In this document: positions 44,443 to 54,200 of the stretch, piece after piece | How positions within the stretch are numbered: the first letter of the stretch is position 1 | Layout of the letters: each line of letters opens with the position of its first letter | Source: Maribacter stanieri | GTDB lineage: Bacteria; Bacteroidota; Bacteroidia; Flavobacteriales; Flavobacteriaceae | Assembly: GCF_900112245.1 (NCBI RefSeq) | Contig: NZ_FOYX01000001.1 | Location: forward strand, 2,281,856 to 2,345,855 | DNA: 64,000 nucleotides | Reading direction: 5' to 3' | The notes under the pieces: model-generated | Told to the model about the DNA's origin: nothing | What the model saw: only the letters and a program-made list of their open reading frames with translations | Databases searched by the model: none | Program-made: the position numbers and the translations under genes

Positions 44443-44473
44443 AGGGGGTAGTGTGGTTAGCTACTCCCTTTTT
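44443..44473 (+). terminator. Terminator after glycosyltransferase copy 1
   Basis: AGGGGGTAG (44443-44451) pairs with CTACTCCCT (44461-44469) with one G-T wobble and a 9-base loop, followed by five T. Confidence 0.75.
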
Positions 44474-44674
44474 ATTTATTTAAGATTAATTTCAAAACCA
44501 AATTCCATCTAAATTCTTACAATTATTTTTTTCATTTGCTACAACTATGGTAGTATGTAAATCAGTCAGTTATATTTTAATTAAATAAAATTATTTTGAT
44601 TTTATTTTCATGATACTTACAATTTTAATAAAATAATACGTTATATGTAAGTTAAATCTTACTAGCGTAAAATC

Positions 44675-45814
44675 ATGAAAATACTAACTATTGATGATCA
44701 ACAACTGATTTTATTATCGGTTGAAAAGCGACTTACTGAATTAGGTTATGATGTAATGACAGCCAATTCGGGTAAAAAAGGTATAGAAATATATGATGCT
44801 TTTGAGCCAGATTTGGTTCTTGTAGATATAAATATGCCAGATATGTCTGGTCTTGATGTGGTTAAACACATTAAAGAGATTAATGATAAAAATACCCCTG
44901 TTTTAATAATGTCAGGTAATACTGATGAGACAATAATTATGGATGGCTTTACTTTGGGCATCGATGATTATATGAAAAAACCTGTGAGCTTATCTGAAAT
45001 GGCAGCTCGTATTAAAAGGTTAATTGGCGCTCCTGTCGTTCAAGGAAGTGAAACAGTTTCTGGTAATGCTAGAATGCTCCAAAAAAACTGTGTTGGTGTT
45101 GTTATACCTTGTTATAACGAAGAAGAACGCCTTTTAGGTAAAGAGTTTAGAGATTTTGCACATAATAATCTAGGGTATCATCTATGTTTTGTAAACGATG
45201 GTAGTACAGATAAAACTTTAGAAGTTCTTGAAGAACTGAAAAAAGGAAACGAAAGCAATATTAGTATCTATAATTGCGAGAAAAATGGTGGTAAGGCCGA
45301 AGCTGTTCGCCAAGGTATGCTACACATGGCAAAAGATAGTCAACTAGACTATATAGGCTTTTTAGATGCCGATTTATCTACTGATTTTAGAGATTTTGAT
45401 GATTTAGTGGAAACATTGGATCAATCTGATTTTAAAATAGTTAGTGGTTCTAGAATGAGTAGAATGGGAGCGGATATCACTAAAGAGTCTGCCCGAAAGA
45501 TTATTAGTATGACTATTAATCTTATTATTAGAACCATTTTAAGAATGCCTTTTAATGATACACAATGTGGTGCAAAAGTTATGGACCGCTCAGTAGTTCC
45601 GTTACTTTTTGAAAAAAAATTCATAACGAAGTGGCTTTTTGATGTGGAGATGTTCATAAGGATGAGAAAGCATTATGGTAAAGTCGAAGCCAAAAAACTT
45701 ATTTGTGAGCAACCGTTGAAACGTTGGATTCATGCAGATGGATCAAAACTATCAATGAAAGACTCTGTAAAGATTGTTGGTCAATTGGCAAAAATCGCCT
45801 ATGTATACAGATAA
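44675..45814 (+). CDS. Receiver domain fused to family-2 glycosyltransferase, copy 1
   Basis: 379 residues in two domains. Residues 1-120 are a receiver: Asp7-Asp8, phosphoacceptor Asp51 (LVDINMPDMSG), Ser80 (IMSGNTDE) and Lys102 (YMKKPVS). From about residue 138 to the end is a GT-A enzyme of the dolichyl-phosphate glucosyl/mannosyltransferase type: VIPCYNEEERL, FVNDGSTDKTLEVL, KNGGKAEAVRQG, the metal site D231-A-D233 (FLDADLST) and NDTQCGAKVM. There is no DNA-binding domain. The plain reading is a glycosyltransferase whose activity is set by phosphorylation, perhaps loading undecaprenyl phosphate. It starts an own unit after a terminator and is followed by flippase copy 2 and GT4 copy 2. 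Confidence 0.9.
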   Translation: MKILTIDDQQLILLSVEKRLTELGYDVMTANSGKKGIEIYDAFEPDLVLVDINMPDMSGLDVVKHIKEINDKNTPVLIMSGNTDETIIMDGFTLGIDDYMKKPVSLSEMAARIKRLIGAPVVQGSETVSGNARMLQKNCVGVVIPCYNEEERLLGKEFRDFAHNNLGYHLCFVNDGSTDKTLEVLEELKKGNESNISIYNCEKNGGKAEAVRQGMLHMAKDSQLDYIGFLDADLSTDFRDFDDLVETLDQSDFKIVSGSRMSRMGADITKESARKIISMTINLIIRTILRMPFNDTQCGAKVMDRSVVPLLFEKKFITKWLFDVEMFIRMRKHYGKVEAKKLICEQPLKRWIHADGSKLSMKDSVKIVGQLAKIAYVYR

Positions 45815-45853
45815 ATTAATTTCCCCCAAACCCCCGAAAACCCTATCAAAATC

Positions 45854-47128
45854 ATGTCGGCAATAAGATTAGCAATTAAGCGAATTTCCCCTAAACAATT
45901 GTTTATGGGTAGTGCGTTGCTGGTAAATGGTGGTAATTATTTATATAATTTACTTTTAGGTAGACTTTTAGGTCCCGAAGCTTTTGCAGATGCGGCATTA
46001 TTGGTAACCTTATTATTGGTGCTATCTTTTGTAGGCATGACATTTCAATTAGCGACTACAAAATTTGCGGTGCTATTTTCGGATGAAACTTGGGTGGCAT
46101 TTAAGAATACCATGTATAGATATGCATTGGTATTTGGTGTCTTTACTGGTATTCTCGTACTCCTTTTTTCAAAAAATTTACAAGCGCTATTTAATACGCA
46201 GAATCATTATATGTTTATGATTTTTGCTGTCGCTATTCCCCTATACTTTGTTATGAGCGTTAATAGAGGAAGATTTCAGGGAAAGCATGATTTTAGAAAA
46301 TTAGCGGGCACATACCAAACGGAAATGTGGAGTAGGTTACTGCTTACTTTTGCGTTATTATTATTGGTGCCCTTTGAACCGGGTGTTTTAATTGCTGTAG
46401 GTATCGCTGTGTCGTTTATTTTCGGTCTTTTTCCTTCAGATTTTAAGGGAGTTCAACTATTTTCTAAAAGTAAGTTGGCTTCTGTAGATTTAAGACAAGT
46501 CTGGATTTTTATTGGCCTAACTGCTGGTTATGAACTTACACAGATTATCATTAACAATAGTGATATTCTATTGGTAAAGCATTATTTCAATGACAAGGAT
46601 GCGGGTTTATATTCATCTCTAGCATTAATTGGTAGAGTAGTGTATTTTGTAGCTTGGATGTTTGTAATGCTACTTATGCCAACTGTAATACAAAAACAAA
46701 AAGATGGCGAGCCAACGGCTCCGGTACTTTTTAAGTATGTGTTCTTTATTGGTGGCTTATCGACCTTTATAGTTTTTGTATGCTTTCTGTTTCCGAATTT
46801 GATCATTACGTTAATGTTCGGTGATGCCTATTTGTCTATTGCACATTTACTTTGGAAATATGCTTTGGCAACATCACTATTTGCAGTCTCTAATATTTTC
46901 GCATATTACTTTTTGTCATTGAATCAATATTCGCCTGTAATATTATCCGGTTTATTAGGGTTTTCTCAGGTGGCACTCATCATGCTTTATCACGATAATC
47001 TTGAAACCGTAGTTCACATGCAAATTATTGCCATGGTCATACTATTGGTGGCACAGTTACTATTTTTCATCATCAAGAATAAGAAAGATTCATCAGCCTT
47101 AAAAAAACAAAATAACCCTGTATACTAA
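45854..47128 (+). CDS. MATE-like polysaccharide flippase, copy 2
   Basis: 424 residues with about twelve membrane segments, clearly paralogous to copy 1 (41691): both share the GGNYLYNL, GRLLGP, FQLAT and NRGR segments and FVMLLxPxVxQKQKDGE. It is co-transcribed with the receiver-glycosyltransferase (40-base gap containing a C-rich tract, 45823-45843) and GT4 copy 2 (12-base gap). It probably exports the same or a related lipid-linked sugar chain. The C-terminus ends in a Lys/Asn tail absent in copy 1. Confidence 0.85.
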   Translation: MSAIRLAIKRISPKQLFMGSALLVNGGNYLYNLLLGRLLGPEAFADAALLVTLLLVLSFVGMTFQLATTKFAVLFSDETWVAFKNTMYRYALVFGVFTGILVLLFSKNLQALFNTQNHYMFMIFAVAIPLYFVMSVNRGRFQGKHDFRKLAGTYQTEMWSRLLLTFALLLLVPFEPGVLIAVGIAVSFIFGLFPSDFKGVQLFSKSKLASVDLRQVWIFIGLTAGYELTQIIINNSDILLVKHYFNDKDAGLYSSLALIGRVVYFVAWMFVMLLMPTVIQKQKDGEPTAPVLFKYVFFIGGLSTFIVFVCFLFPNLIITLMFGDAYLSIAHLLWKYALATSLFAVSNIFAYYFLSLNQYSPVILSGLLGFSQVALIMLYHDNLETVVHMQIIAMVILLVAQLLFFIIKNKKDSSALKKQNNPVY

Positions 47129-47140
47129 AATTTAGTTCAA

Positions 47141-48370
47141 ATGAAATTAGCAATCGTAACCGCCTATCCACCTAGTAAAGTAACTTTAACAGAGTACGGT
47201 TATTACTTGGTAAAACACTTTAGACTTCAAGAAGAAGTGACCGAATTAATTTTGATTACCGATCGAACCGATGAACCTAAAGATTTAAACTTTGAAGAAA
47301 ACGGTTGTAAGATTACGGTAAAGGAATGTTGGAGCTTTAACAGCAACAGTAATATCTTTAGTATTAGCAAGACAATTTCGCAAACAAAGCCAGATGCCGT
47401 ATTATTCAATCTTCAGTTTTTAAAATTCGGAGATAAGAAAATACCGGCGGCACTAGGGCTAATGCTTCCATTTATTTGCAAGTCTAAGGGTATACCAACT
47501 ATATCACTTTTACATAATATTCTAGAACAGGTTGATTTAGAAAATGCAGGTTTTACTAAAAACAAGCTATTACAGAGTATCTATAATTTAATTGGTACAA
47601 CGTTGACCAAATTTGTATTGGCGTCAAATATTCTTGCCGTTACTATAAGTAAATATGTGACAACGCTAGAAGATAAATATAAGGTTAAGAATGTAGCATT
47701 AATTCCGCATGGCGCTTTTGAAACTCCACCAGAGCCAGACTTTAAACTTCCGGCTGGTCCAAAAAAGGTGATGGCTTTCGGAAAATTTGGTACGTATAAA
47801 AAAGTAGAAATACTTATTGAAGCGGTTGAAGAAATTAGAGCAAGAACCAATGAAGATATAGAAATTGTAATTGCAGGTACAGATAGTCCAAATACGCCAG
47901 GTTACTTAGAAGAAATGAAACAAAAATATAGCCATGTACCTCAAATTAGATACACAGGTTATGTAGCAGAAGAAGATGTGCCTAAAATATTTGGAGAAAG
48001 CGCAGTTACTGTTTTTCCTTATACTTCTACTACGGGCAGTTCTGGTGTTTTGCACCAAGCTGGTAGCTATGGTAACGCTGTTGCCTTACCAGATTTAGGA
48101 GATCTTAGTGTTTTAGTAAAAGAGGAAGGCTATACCGGAGAGTTCTTTGATGCTCACAGTACTTCGTCTTTGGCAGATGCTATTGAAAAAATTATTACAG
48201 ACGATGCCTATAGAATACAATTGGCAAAACAAAATTACAAAGCAGCTTGCTCTTTACCAATGTCTACAATTACGCAAATGTATATAGATTACTTTAAGGC
48301 AATCCAGAAATCAAAAGAAACTGGTTTCAATATTGATATATCAACTATGGAGAAGAAATTGGTTCATTAA
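47141..48370 (+). CDS. Family 4-type glycosyltransferase, copy 2
   Basis: 409 residues, the same length as copy 1 (43188), with near-identical domains: KLAIVTAYPPSKVTLTEYGY at the start, MAFGKFGTYKKVEILIEAVEEI and YTSTTGSSGVLHQAGSYGNAVALPDLG. GT-B fold, nucleotide-sugar dependent. It closes the REC-GT2/flippase/GT4 unit and is followed by a strong terminator. The two GT4 copies differ mainly in the middle (residues 120-170) and at the C-terminus, so they could use different acceptors or donors. Confidence 0.88.
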   Translation: MKLAIVTAYPPSKVTLTEYGYYLVKHFRLQEEVTELILITDRTDEPKDLNFEENGCKITVKECWSFNSNSNIFSISKTISQTKPDAVLFNLQFLKFGDKKIPAALGLMLPFICKSKGIPTISLLHNILEQVDLENAGFTKNKLLQSIYNLIGTTLTKFVLASNILAVTISKYVTTLEDKYKVKNVALIPHGAFETPPEPDFKLPAGPKKVMAFGKFGTYKKVEILIEAVEEIRARTNEDIEIVIAGTDSPNTPGYLEEMKQKYSHVPQIRYTGYVAEEDVPKIFGESAVTVFPYTSTTGSSGVLHQAGSYGNAVALPDLGDLSVLVKEEGYTGEFFDAHSTSSLADAIEKIITDDAYRIQLAKQNYKAACSLPMSTITQMYIDYFKAIQKSKETGFNIDISTMEKKLVH

Positions 48371-48390
48371 GAATTGATATGGTTAGTATG

Positions 48391-48419
48391 AAAGGGCTGG
48401 TTTTTAACCAGCCTTTTTT
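48391..48419 (+). terminator. Terminator after GT4 copy 2
   Basis: GGCTGGTT (48395-48402) and its complement AACCAGCC (48406-48413) with a 3-base loop, flanked by A and T runs (six T, 48414-48419). Confidence 0.88.
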
Positions 48420-48485
48420 ATTTAAAATACTGATGTCCTTTACTTGAATTTGAGGTAAGTTTAAATAGAACTTGTTTCAATTATT

Positions 48486-50027
48486 CTATTTTTTTATCAA
48501 TAATTCTGAGTATGCAGGTTTCTTATTGCCTAAGGTATCTAAGCAACCAAAGTAATGTTGTTTTTTAGTTTTCCAGGGTAGGCTACCTGCTACAGAGGTA
48601 GGTACTTTTTTAAAGTCATATAAAGTCCAAAACATATAGGGAATATTGTTATCCTTCAATATTGGTTGAATCTCTTTATAATAATCTCGTTGCCCCTCTT
48701 CATTTGCACCCTTATATAAGTTCCATGCGCCTTTGTAGGAAGACATACCATATTCTTGAAGCACTATAGGTTTGTCGCTTATTGCAGCTTTAAGCGTATC
48801 ATGTGCTTTTTTAAAATCTTCGATATCCCTGTAATAGTGATAGGATACAAAATCAACTTTATCTCCAAGTTCTATAGCCGCTTCTGGTGAAGACCAACCT
48901 ATGGAAACTGGGTGATTTTTATCCCATTTTTTTATATTCTCGATCATTTGTTCTAACCAAGACAAAACGCGTTGTTTTCCTCTAGAGTCGAAGTCTAAAT
49001 CTGGTTCGTTTTTTATATCCCATCCTAATAGAGCGGGATGATCTTTTACAGCATTTACTATGCTTTCGGCATGTCTATGGGTAAGTGTCCAATTAGAAAC
49101 GTCATAATCGCCATAGAAATCGAATAACGTAATTACTACGTCTAATTCATTTTTTGCTGCGGTATCTAATAAGGTTTTAAGAAGGTTGAGCTTTTTATAA
49201 TCTACACGGTTTTTTCCGAAATCTTCATACTGTACAAATACACGAATCGTATTTAGACCCATATTCTGAATGATCTTAAAATCTAAATCAATTATACTAT
49301 CGTTAAATCTTTTCCCGAAGGTATCCCATGGAGAATCTTTTGGATAGTAATTAATCCCTTTTATGTTTTCAATTTTTTTAAGTTTATCCTTTATATTTCT
49401 TGGTGCTATTGTAGCTGTATCTGCTGGTGCAGGTATTTCTTTTAAGTGTCTAATACGCCAAAAACCATCCTCTAAAAGCATCATTACTTGGTAGCTGGTA
49501 GTATCTTTTTCTTTGGTGAGTAGGGTTTCACCTTCATAAATTTCTTGGTATTCTTCAACATTATAATCTTTGAATACCACCATGGTGCCATCTGCGGTAT
49601 AAAAATCTAAAGAAGAGTTATGGTTTAATGTAGTGCGCTTGTACCAGTGATTGTTCTTTTTATTTAAATCTATATTATCGTACAATCGTACCCTTGCGCT
49701 ATCAGTATAAAAATCTTCTATACCGTAAGGATCATTTTTTTTATATGAGATATTACGAACATGCCAAGCATTCATATAATCGTTCGTGATTTCTCCTAAG
49801 GCTTGTTGCTCCATTTGGCGACCTGGATTATCCAAACTAGACCATTTTAAACTTGGCATATACACATCTTCCATTGGGACTTCTAAATGCAACATAGAAG
49901 TCTTGTCCGCACCTGTATTCATAAATGCCCACGCAGCCCCAATTCCATATAAGACAAGTGCGTTTATAGCTAAGAAAGTAACTATCAGCACAGTTCTGTA
50001 TAATACCTTATTTAACTGTATCGCCAT
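48486..50027 (-). CDS. GH5-like glycoside hydrolase with membrane anchor and NTF2-like region
   Basis: 513 residues. One membrane anchor (about residues 11-36, VLIVTFLAINALVLYGIGAAWAF), then a region of about 140 residues (NDYMNAWHVRNISY, then HWYKRTTLNHNSSLDFYTADGTMVVFKDYNVEEY) that resembles an NTF2-type fold, then a TIM-barrel glycosidase at about residues 222-510. The acid/base Glu is E341 in DIKNEPD and the nucleophile E425 in VLQEYGMSS, with a family Tyr/His segment DFVSYHYYRD. Clan GH-A (GH5-like). It would face the periplasm and trim or control the chain length of the polysaccharide, as PelA or BcsZ do in their systems. Last gene of a three-gene operon. Confidence 0.82.
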   Translation of the reverse strand: MAIQLNKVLYRTVLIVTFLAINALVLYGIGAAWAFMNTGADKTSMLHLEVPMEDVYMPSLKWSSLDNPGRQMEQQALGEITNDYMNAWHVRNISYKKNDPYGIEDFYTDSARVRLYDNIDLNKKNNHWYKRTTLNHNSSLDFYTADGTMVVFKDYNVEEYQEIYEGETLLTKEKDTTSYQVMMLLEDGFWRIRHLKEIPAPADTATIAPRNIKDKLKKIENIKGINYYPKDSPWDTFGKRFNDSIIDLDFKIIQNMGLNTIRVFVQYEDFGKNRVDYKKLNLLKTLLDTAAKNELDVVITLFDFYGDYDVSNWTLTHRHAESIVNAVKDHPALLGWDIKNEPDLDFDSRGKQRVLSWLEQMIENIKKWDKNHPVSIGWSSPEAAIELGDKVDFVSYHYYRDIEDFKKAHDTLKAAISDKPIVLQEYGMSSYKGAWNLYKGANEEGQRDYYKEIQPILKDNNIPYMFWTLYDFKKVPTSVAGSLPWKTKKQHYFGCLDTLGNKKPAYSELLIKK

Positions 50028-51255
50028 GTAAATTCTTTGTAAATTCTTTAGTAATACCTGCAGCCTTTATTTTTAATATATAATCGCCTTCTTTAAGAAA
50101 ATGTTCGCCTAAGAAAATATTACAAACTCCGTTTTTGGTCGTTGTTTTCTTAGATGTTATAAAAACACCTTTCGTGTCATAAATATCTAATTTTAGTAAA
50201 AGACCATCAGGTATAAGCTGTTTCATAAAACTTTCAAACGGACCAATAGCTATATTTCTATTTCCTTTAGAAAAATGCACAGGATAATCTTTTATTGCCG
50301 CTTTAAAAGTGTATTCTGTTATATTACTCTCTGCTGCCCCTGTAACAAAAGCCTGTATTTCCCATTTCGATGCTTTATCTGGGTGTAAGGTCTTAGCTTC
50401 GGCAATACCATTAATAGTTGTGCCTATAGTGTATAAGTGAGCATTATTCTCATTTTTGATAACAAAGGTGACAAGTGTACCATTGGTAACCATATTTCCG
50501 AATTCATCTTTTATGATATCAGATGTAAATGTGATGATTTGATTGCCATCTGCAAAGTCATGTGCACTAGAGCTACTTATGGTAAAATCTGTAGCATTAG
50601 AAGGGTAGACGATGGTAGCAAGCTCCTTAGAGGTAACCCCGTTACATTCTGATGACACCAAAATTCTGCCTGATTCTAATGTTGACCTAACATTGTAAAA
50701 GGCATAAAAACTTTCGGTAATTATTTTTTGCTCTTCTATATTTTCTTGAAATTGATATTTAACGGTTACTTCCGTTCCGTCATCTAATGGGTTGTCATAA
50801 GCGTCTGTAGGTGATATGGTCAACATAGAAAAATCATTGTTACCTGCAGTTACACTTCGTGGTCCAAAGTAAGATTCTATATACGTGGCTTTTGGTGTAT
50901 TCGTGGCAATATCAAACTTTCCCTCTCGTAAAGTATGACCATTTAGTAAAACCTTCCATCTACATGGACCCGCAATTCTTGTAAAGTTTTTTGGAATTTT
51001 AAAGATTACGAGTTGGTCTTCTGTATTTTCTGGTGATAAAATCGCGTTTCCGTAGGCATTCTTTATTTGTAATTTTAGATTTTCTTTGAGCGCATCCGTC
51101 TTGAAAGATAAGGAAACGGCATCGCCAGCCACACTAGAACTAATCTCGGAAACTGGCTCAATTTTAGGATAGTCAAATTCTTTTGGCTGTTCTTCTATTT
51201 TGTTAGAACAGCCAAATAATATAAGACTTAAAATGATTAAAATTTTAATGCGCAT
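50008..51255 (-). CDS. Ig-like-domain lipoprotein
   Basis: 415 residues. Lipobox at Cys16 (LILFGC-SN). The body is all-beta: segments such as VSLSFKTDALKENLKLQIKNAYGNA, FGPRSVTAGNNDFSMLTISPTDAYDNPLDDGTEVTVKYQF and DFTISSSSAHDFADGNQIITFTSDIIKDEFGNMVTNGTLVTFVIKNENN look like two or three invasin/Big-type Ig domains. I cannot name a function; in this operon it could hold the polysaccharide or the glycosidase at the envelope. It overlaps the glycosidase gene by 20 bases and starts 1 base after the giant membrane gene. Confidence 0.75.
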   Translation of the reverse strand: MRIKILIILSLILFGCSNKIEEQPKEFDYPKIEPVSEISSSVAGDAVSLSFKTDALKENLKLQIKNAYGNAILSPENTEDQLVIFKIPKNFTRIAGPCRWKVLLNGHTLREGKFDIATNTPKATYIESYFGPRSVTAGNNDFSMLTISPTDAYDNPLDDGTEVTVKYQFQENIEEQKIITESFYAFYNVRSTLESGRILVSSECNGVTSKELATIVYPSNATDFTISSSSAHDFADGNQIITFTSDIIKDEFGNMVTNGTLVTFVIKNENNAHLYTIGTTINGIAEAKTLHPDKASKWEIQAFVTGAAESNITEYTFKAAIKDYPVHFSKGNRNIAIGPFESFMKQLIPDGLLLKLDIYDTKGVFITSKKTTTKNGVCNIFLGEHFLKEGDYILKIKAAGITKEFTKNLHGDTVK

Positions 51256-51256
51256 A

Positions 51257-54200
51257 TTATTTAGGATTACCTATATAACTGTTTATTTCAAATTTTATAA
51301 ACTCATAACCTTTTCCTTTAAAAGGTTGTGTTTGTTTCTTCTCATGTATAACCTTTCTATTGGGGAATATTTTATCAGCTATCGCTTTGTTTGGTGAGCC
51401 ATTAACGAAACAATTTTCTAGACTACTGCTAATGATTTCTAGACTATCTAAGTCTAAAGGTTTATAATTAAAAAATTGCTTTCGCTGTATACGAACACCT
51501 TCGGTTACAAATTTATGATCTACCCAAAGTAGTTGGCTATTGGCATCGTAATAAGAAATTATTAATTGAGGTATGGTAACCTCTTGTACCCCAGAGTTAA
51601 ATAAAACACCATTAAAACCCTGTTCGTTATATTCCAAATCTTGTAAAGCTACATGTTTGTATAAATCTGTATTAGCAGTGTTGCCAGCAGATTGCAAGTT
51701 GAACTTTGTTGGTTGCTCCTCAAAACTTACCGGTGTAAATTGATCTGGATCAAATGTTGGTGGCAAGGTATCTTTCGTAGAGGACCAAGCTATACCTTCA
51801 AAGTTTATTTTAAATGTGGTGGTTTCCTTAGGCATTAATTTATGCTTAATTTGATGCTTGGCATTGTAATTGGCCAGCTCTTTGTTATTGTCATTATACA
51901 ACGTTGCTTTTATAACAATATCTGCCGGTGTATTATCCACATTTTGAAGCTCACCAATAATACTGTACTGCCCTTTGTATTTCACCAATTTAGCCGATAG
52001 AATTTCTAAAACGGGTTGCTTTAAAACATCTTCGTGATAGGTCTCTTGGGTAGTAATTTTTCTTCTGCCGTGGTTATAATAGGTTGTGCTATTAGCCGTA
52101 AAAAGCTGATCTGGCGGAATATCGTTATCAACTTTTGAAGATTTTAGATACCACTTATTTTTCCTTTTTATAAGCTCGTGATAGTCATTATTAAATACGT
52201 TTTCTAGCGGAGTAATCCATCGAGTGGCTACTTTTGCTTTTGCGCTATTTTCAGTTTCATCATAAATTTCAATTCCTAATGAATCTAGTTTTGCATACGA
52301 ACTTAAAATACCATCAGTAACCGAAACCTCTAGCATATACTGTGCTATATCTATATTTTCTTCTGGGTCTAGATATGAATGAGCTCTAGAGAATTCCTTA
52401 AAATCCAATGCATCATAATAAGATTCCACCACATTGTTTGGAGATAGTTGCGTTACATTTTTTACATAAAAAATAAACATACCGTATCCCATGCATATAA
52501 GGATACCTAATGCCCACCAATGAGAGAAGGTTAAAAGCTTAGAAGGGAACTTTTTGTACGGTAATTCTAATTTCATGAACGAATGTTCAGGAACTTTTTT
52601 AGACTTTAATAACCGTATCCAAATCATTTGAATATTTACAAAAATGGCTATTAATACCGTAAGCAATGGTATTACGCCCCACATAATTTTCATGATGGTG
52701 GGTACATCTTGCTTAGGCATAATTTGGGGTATGGGAGCCACATTTAATTTCTCCCAAACCATAATGCCATTTTCTAATTGTTGTAATCTTTGCCAACCAC
52801 AATAATAAAGTATGGGGTCATAGAATTTATCATTGGAGAAAATGTACTTTAAATTATATTTTTCTGGTACGGTTAAAAACTGCTGCAATGAACCAATACC
52901 TTCTACACCTCTAAATTTGGAGTTTTCTATGCGTTCTATGGCTCTTGTGGTAAGTTCGGGTAATCTACGTGCAGAGTGATAATTTCCATCAACTGTCATT
53001 GCCCCAGTTTGCGCAGAAAGCCAAGCCATTTGATCACCAAAACCCAAGGGAAGATAACGCCAAGAATCATGAGAATCTGCTCCTAAAAAGTTAACTATGG
53101 GTAGCATTTTTATTTTTGCAGGTTGAGAGGGTCTAAAATATCCTAAGGTCATGGTAAAGAGAACCATAAACAGCATTCCTCCGGCAATTAATCCGCCTAA
53201 TACCCTATGATATACTCCTCCGAATTTTGTTTGTATTAAGGTTTTTAAATCACCTTCTACCATTCTGTAGGCAAATTCAGCAAATATGGGAAGTGCCATA
53301 ATGGTAGCCCATAATGTAAATCTATCTAAGGTTAGGATATTAAAAGCCATTTCACCTAACATTAAACGCGGAATAGGGGTAGTGCCACCAGTTCCTAATA
53401 TGGTTAATAGTGCAAAAGATAAACCGAAGAACACATATCTTTTACTAAAATATCTGTAAAAGAAATAGGGTATGATAAACAGAAATACTCCCCACGGAAT
53501 TATAAAAAATACGAGCCCAGATGAAGTTATTTCCAAGAAATTATCCCGAGATCCATGAGGTATGGCAACTTGGGTAATAGGGTTTCTTTTTGAGTTGTAC
53601 CAATAAGGAAAAATACAGAATATTAATAAAAATATTGCCGTACCACCAAATTTGGCAATTCGCCAAAAGTGCTGAAGGGTAGTAGCCCAAAATACTTTAA
53701 ATGTAAGCGCTTTATATGATGCTACTTTTTCTCTAGCTGCATCCATAACTGCCATACCCATTAATGGAGCTATAAAAAATACCATTCCAAATAGGGGAGT
53801 AACATGATGAGATGTAACCGTTACCGCTAACATAGTTGCCGATGTAATGAAATATCTAGTTTTACCTGTTTTGATATACAGGTATATTTCTGTCATGGCA
53901 TGAAGTAATATAGATAATGCCGAAATACTGGGTAACTGCCCAAAAATATGTAGTGTTTCTACAAACGTGGATGAAAAAACGGCCATTACAGCACCGTAAC
54001 CTGCTATTCTACGACTACCAGTCATTAATAGGGTAAACCTATAAGCGCCTGTTATAAACAATACAATGGCAATTAATGCAACTGTATACATTCCAAATTT
54101 TAGACCACCTATGTAAGAAAGTATGCCAATGAGTTGATGCACTAATGGCGGATAAGATTGTACCGTAAAACCTGTGTACCATCTATATTCCCATGGATCA

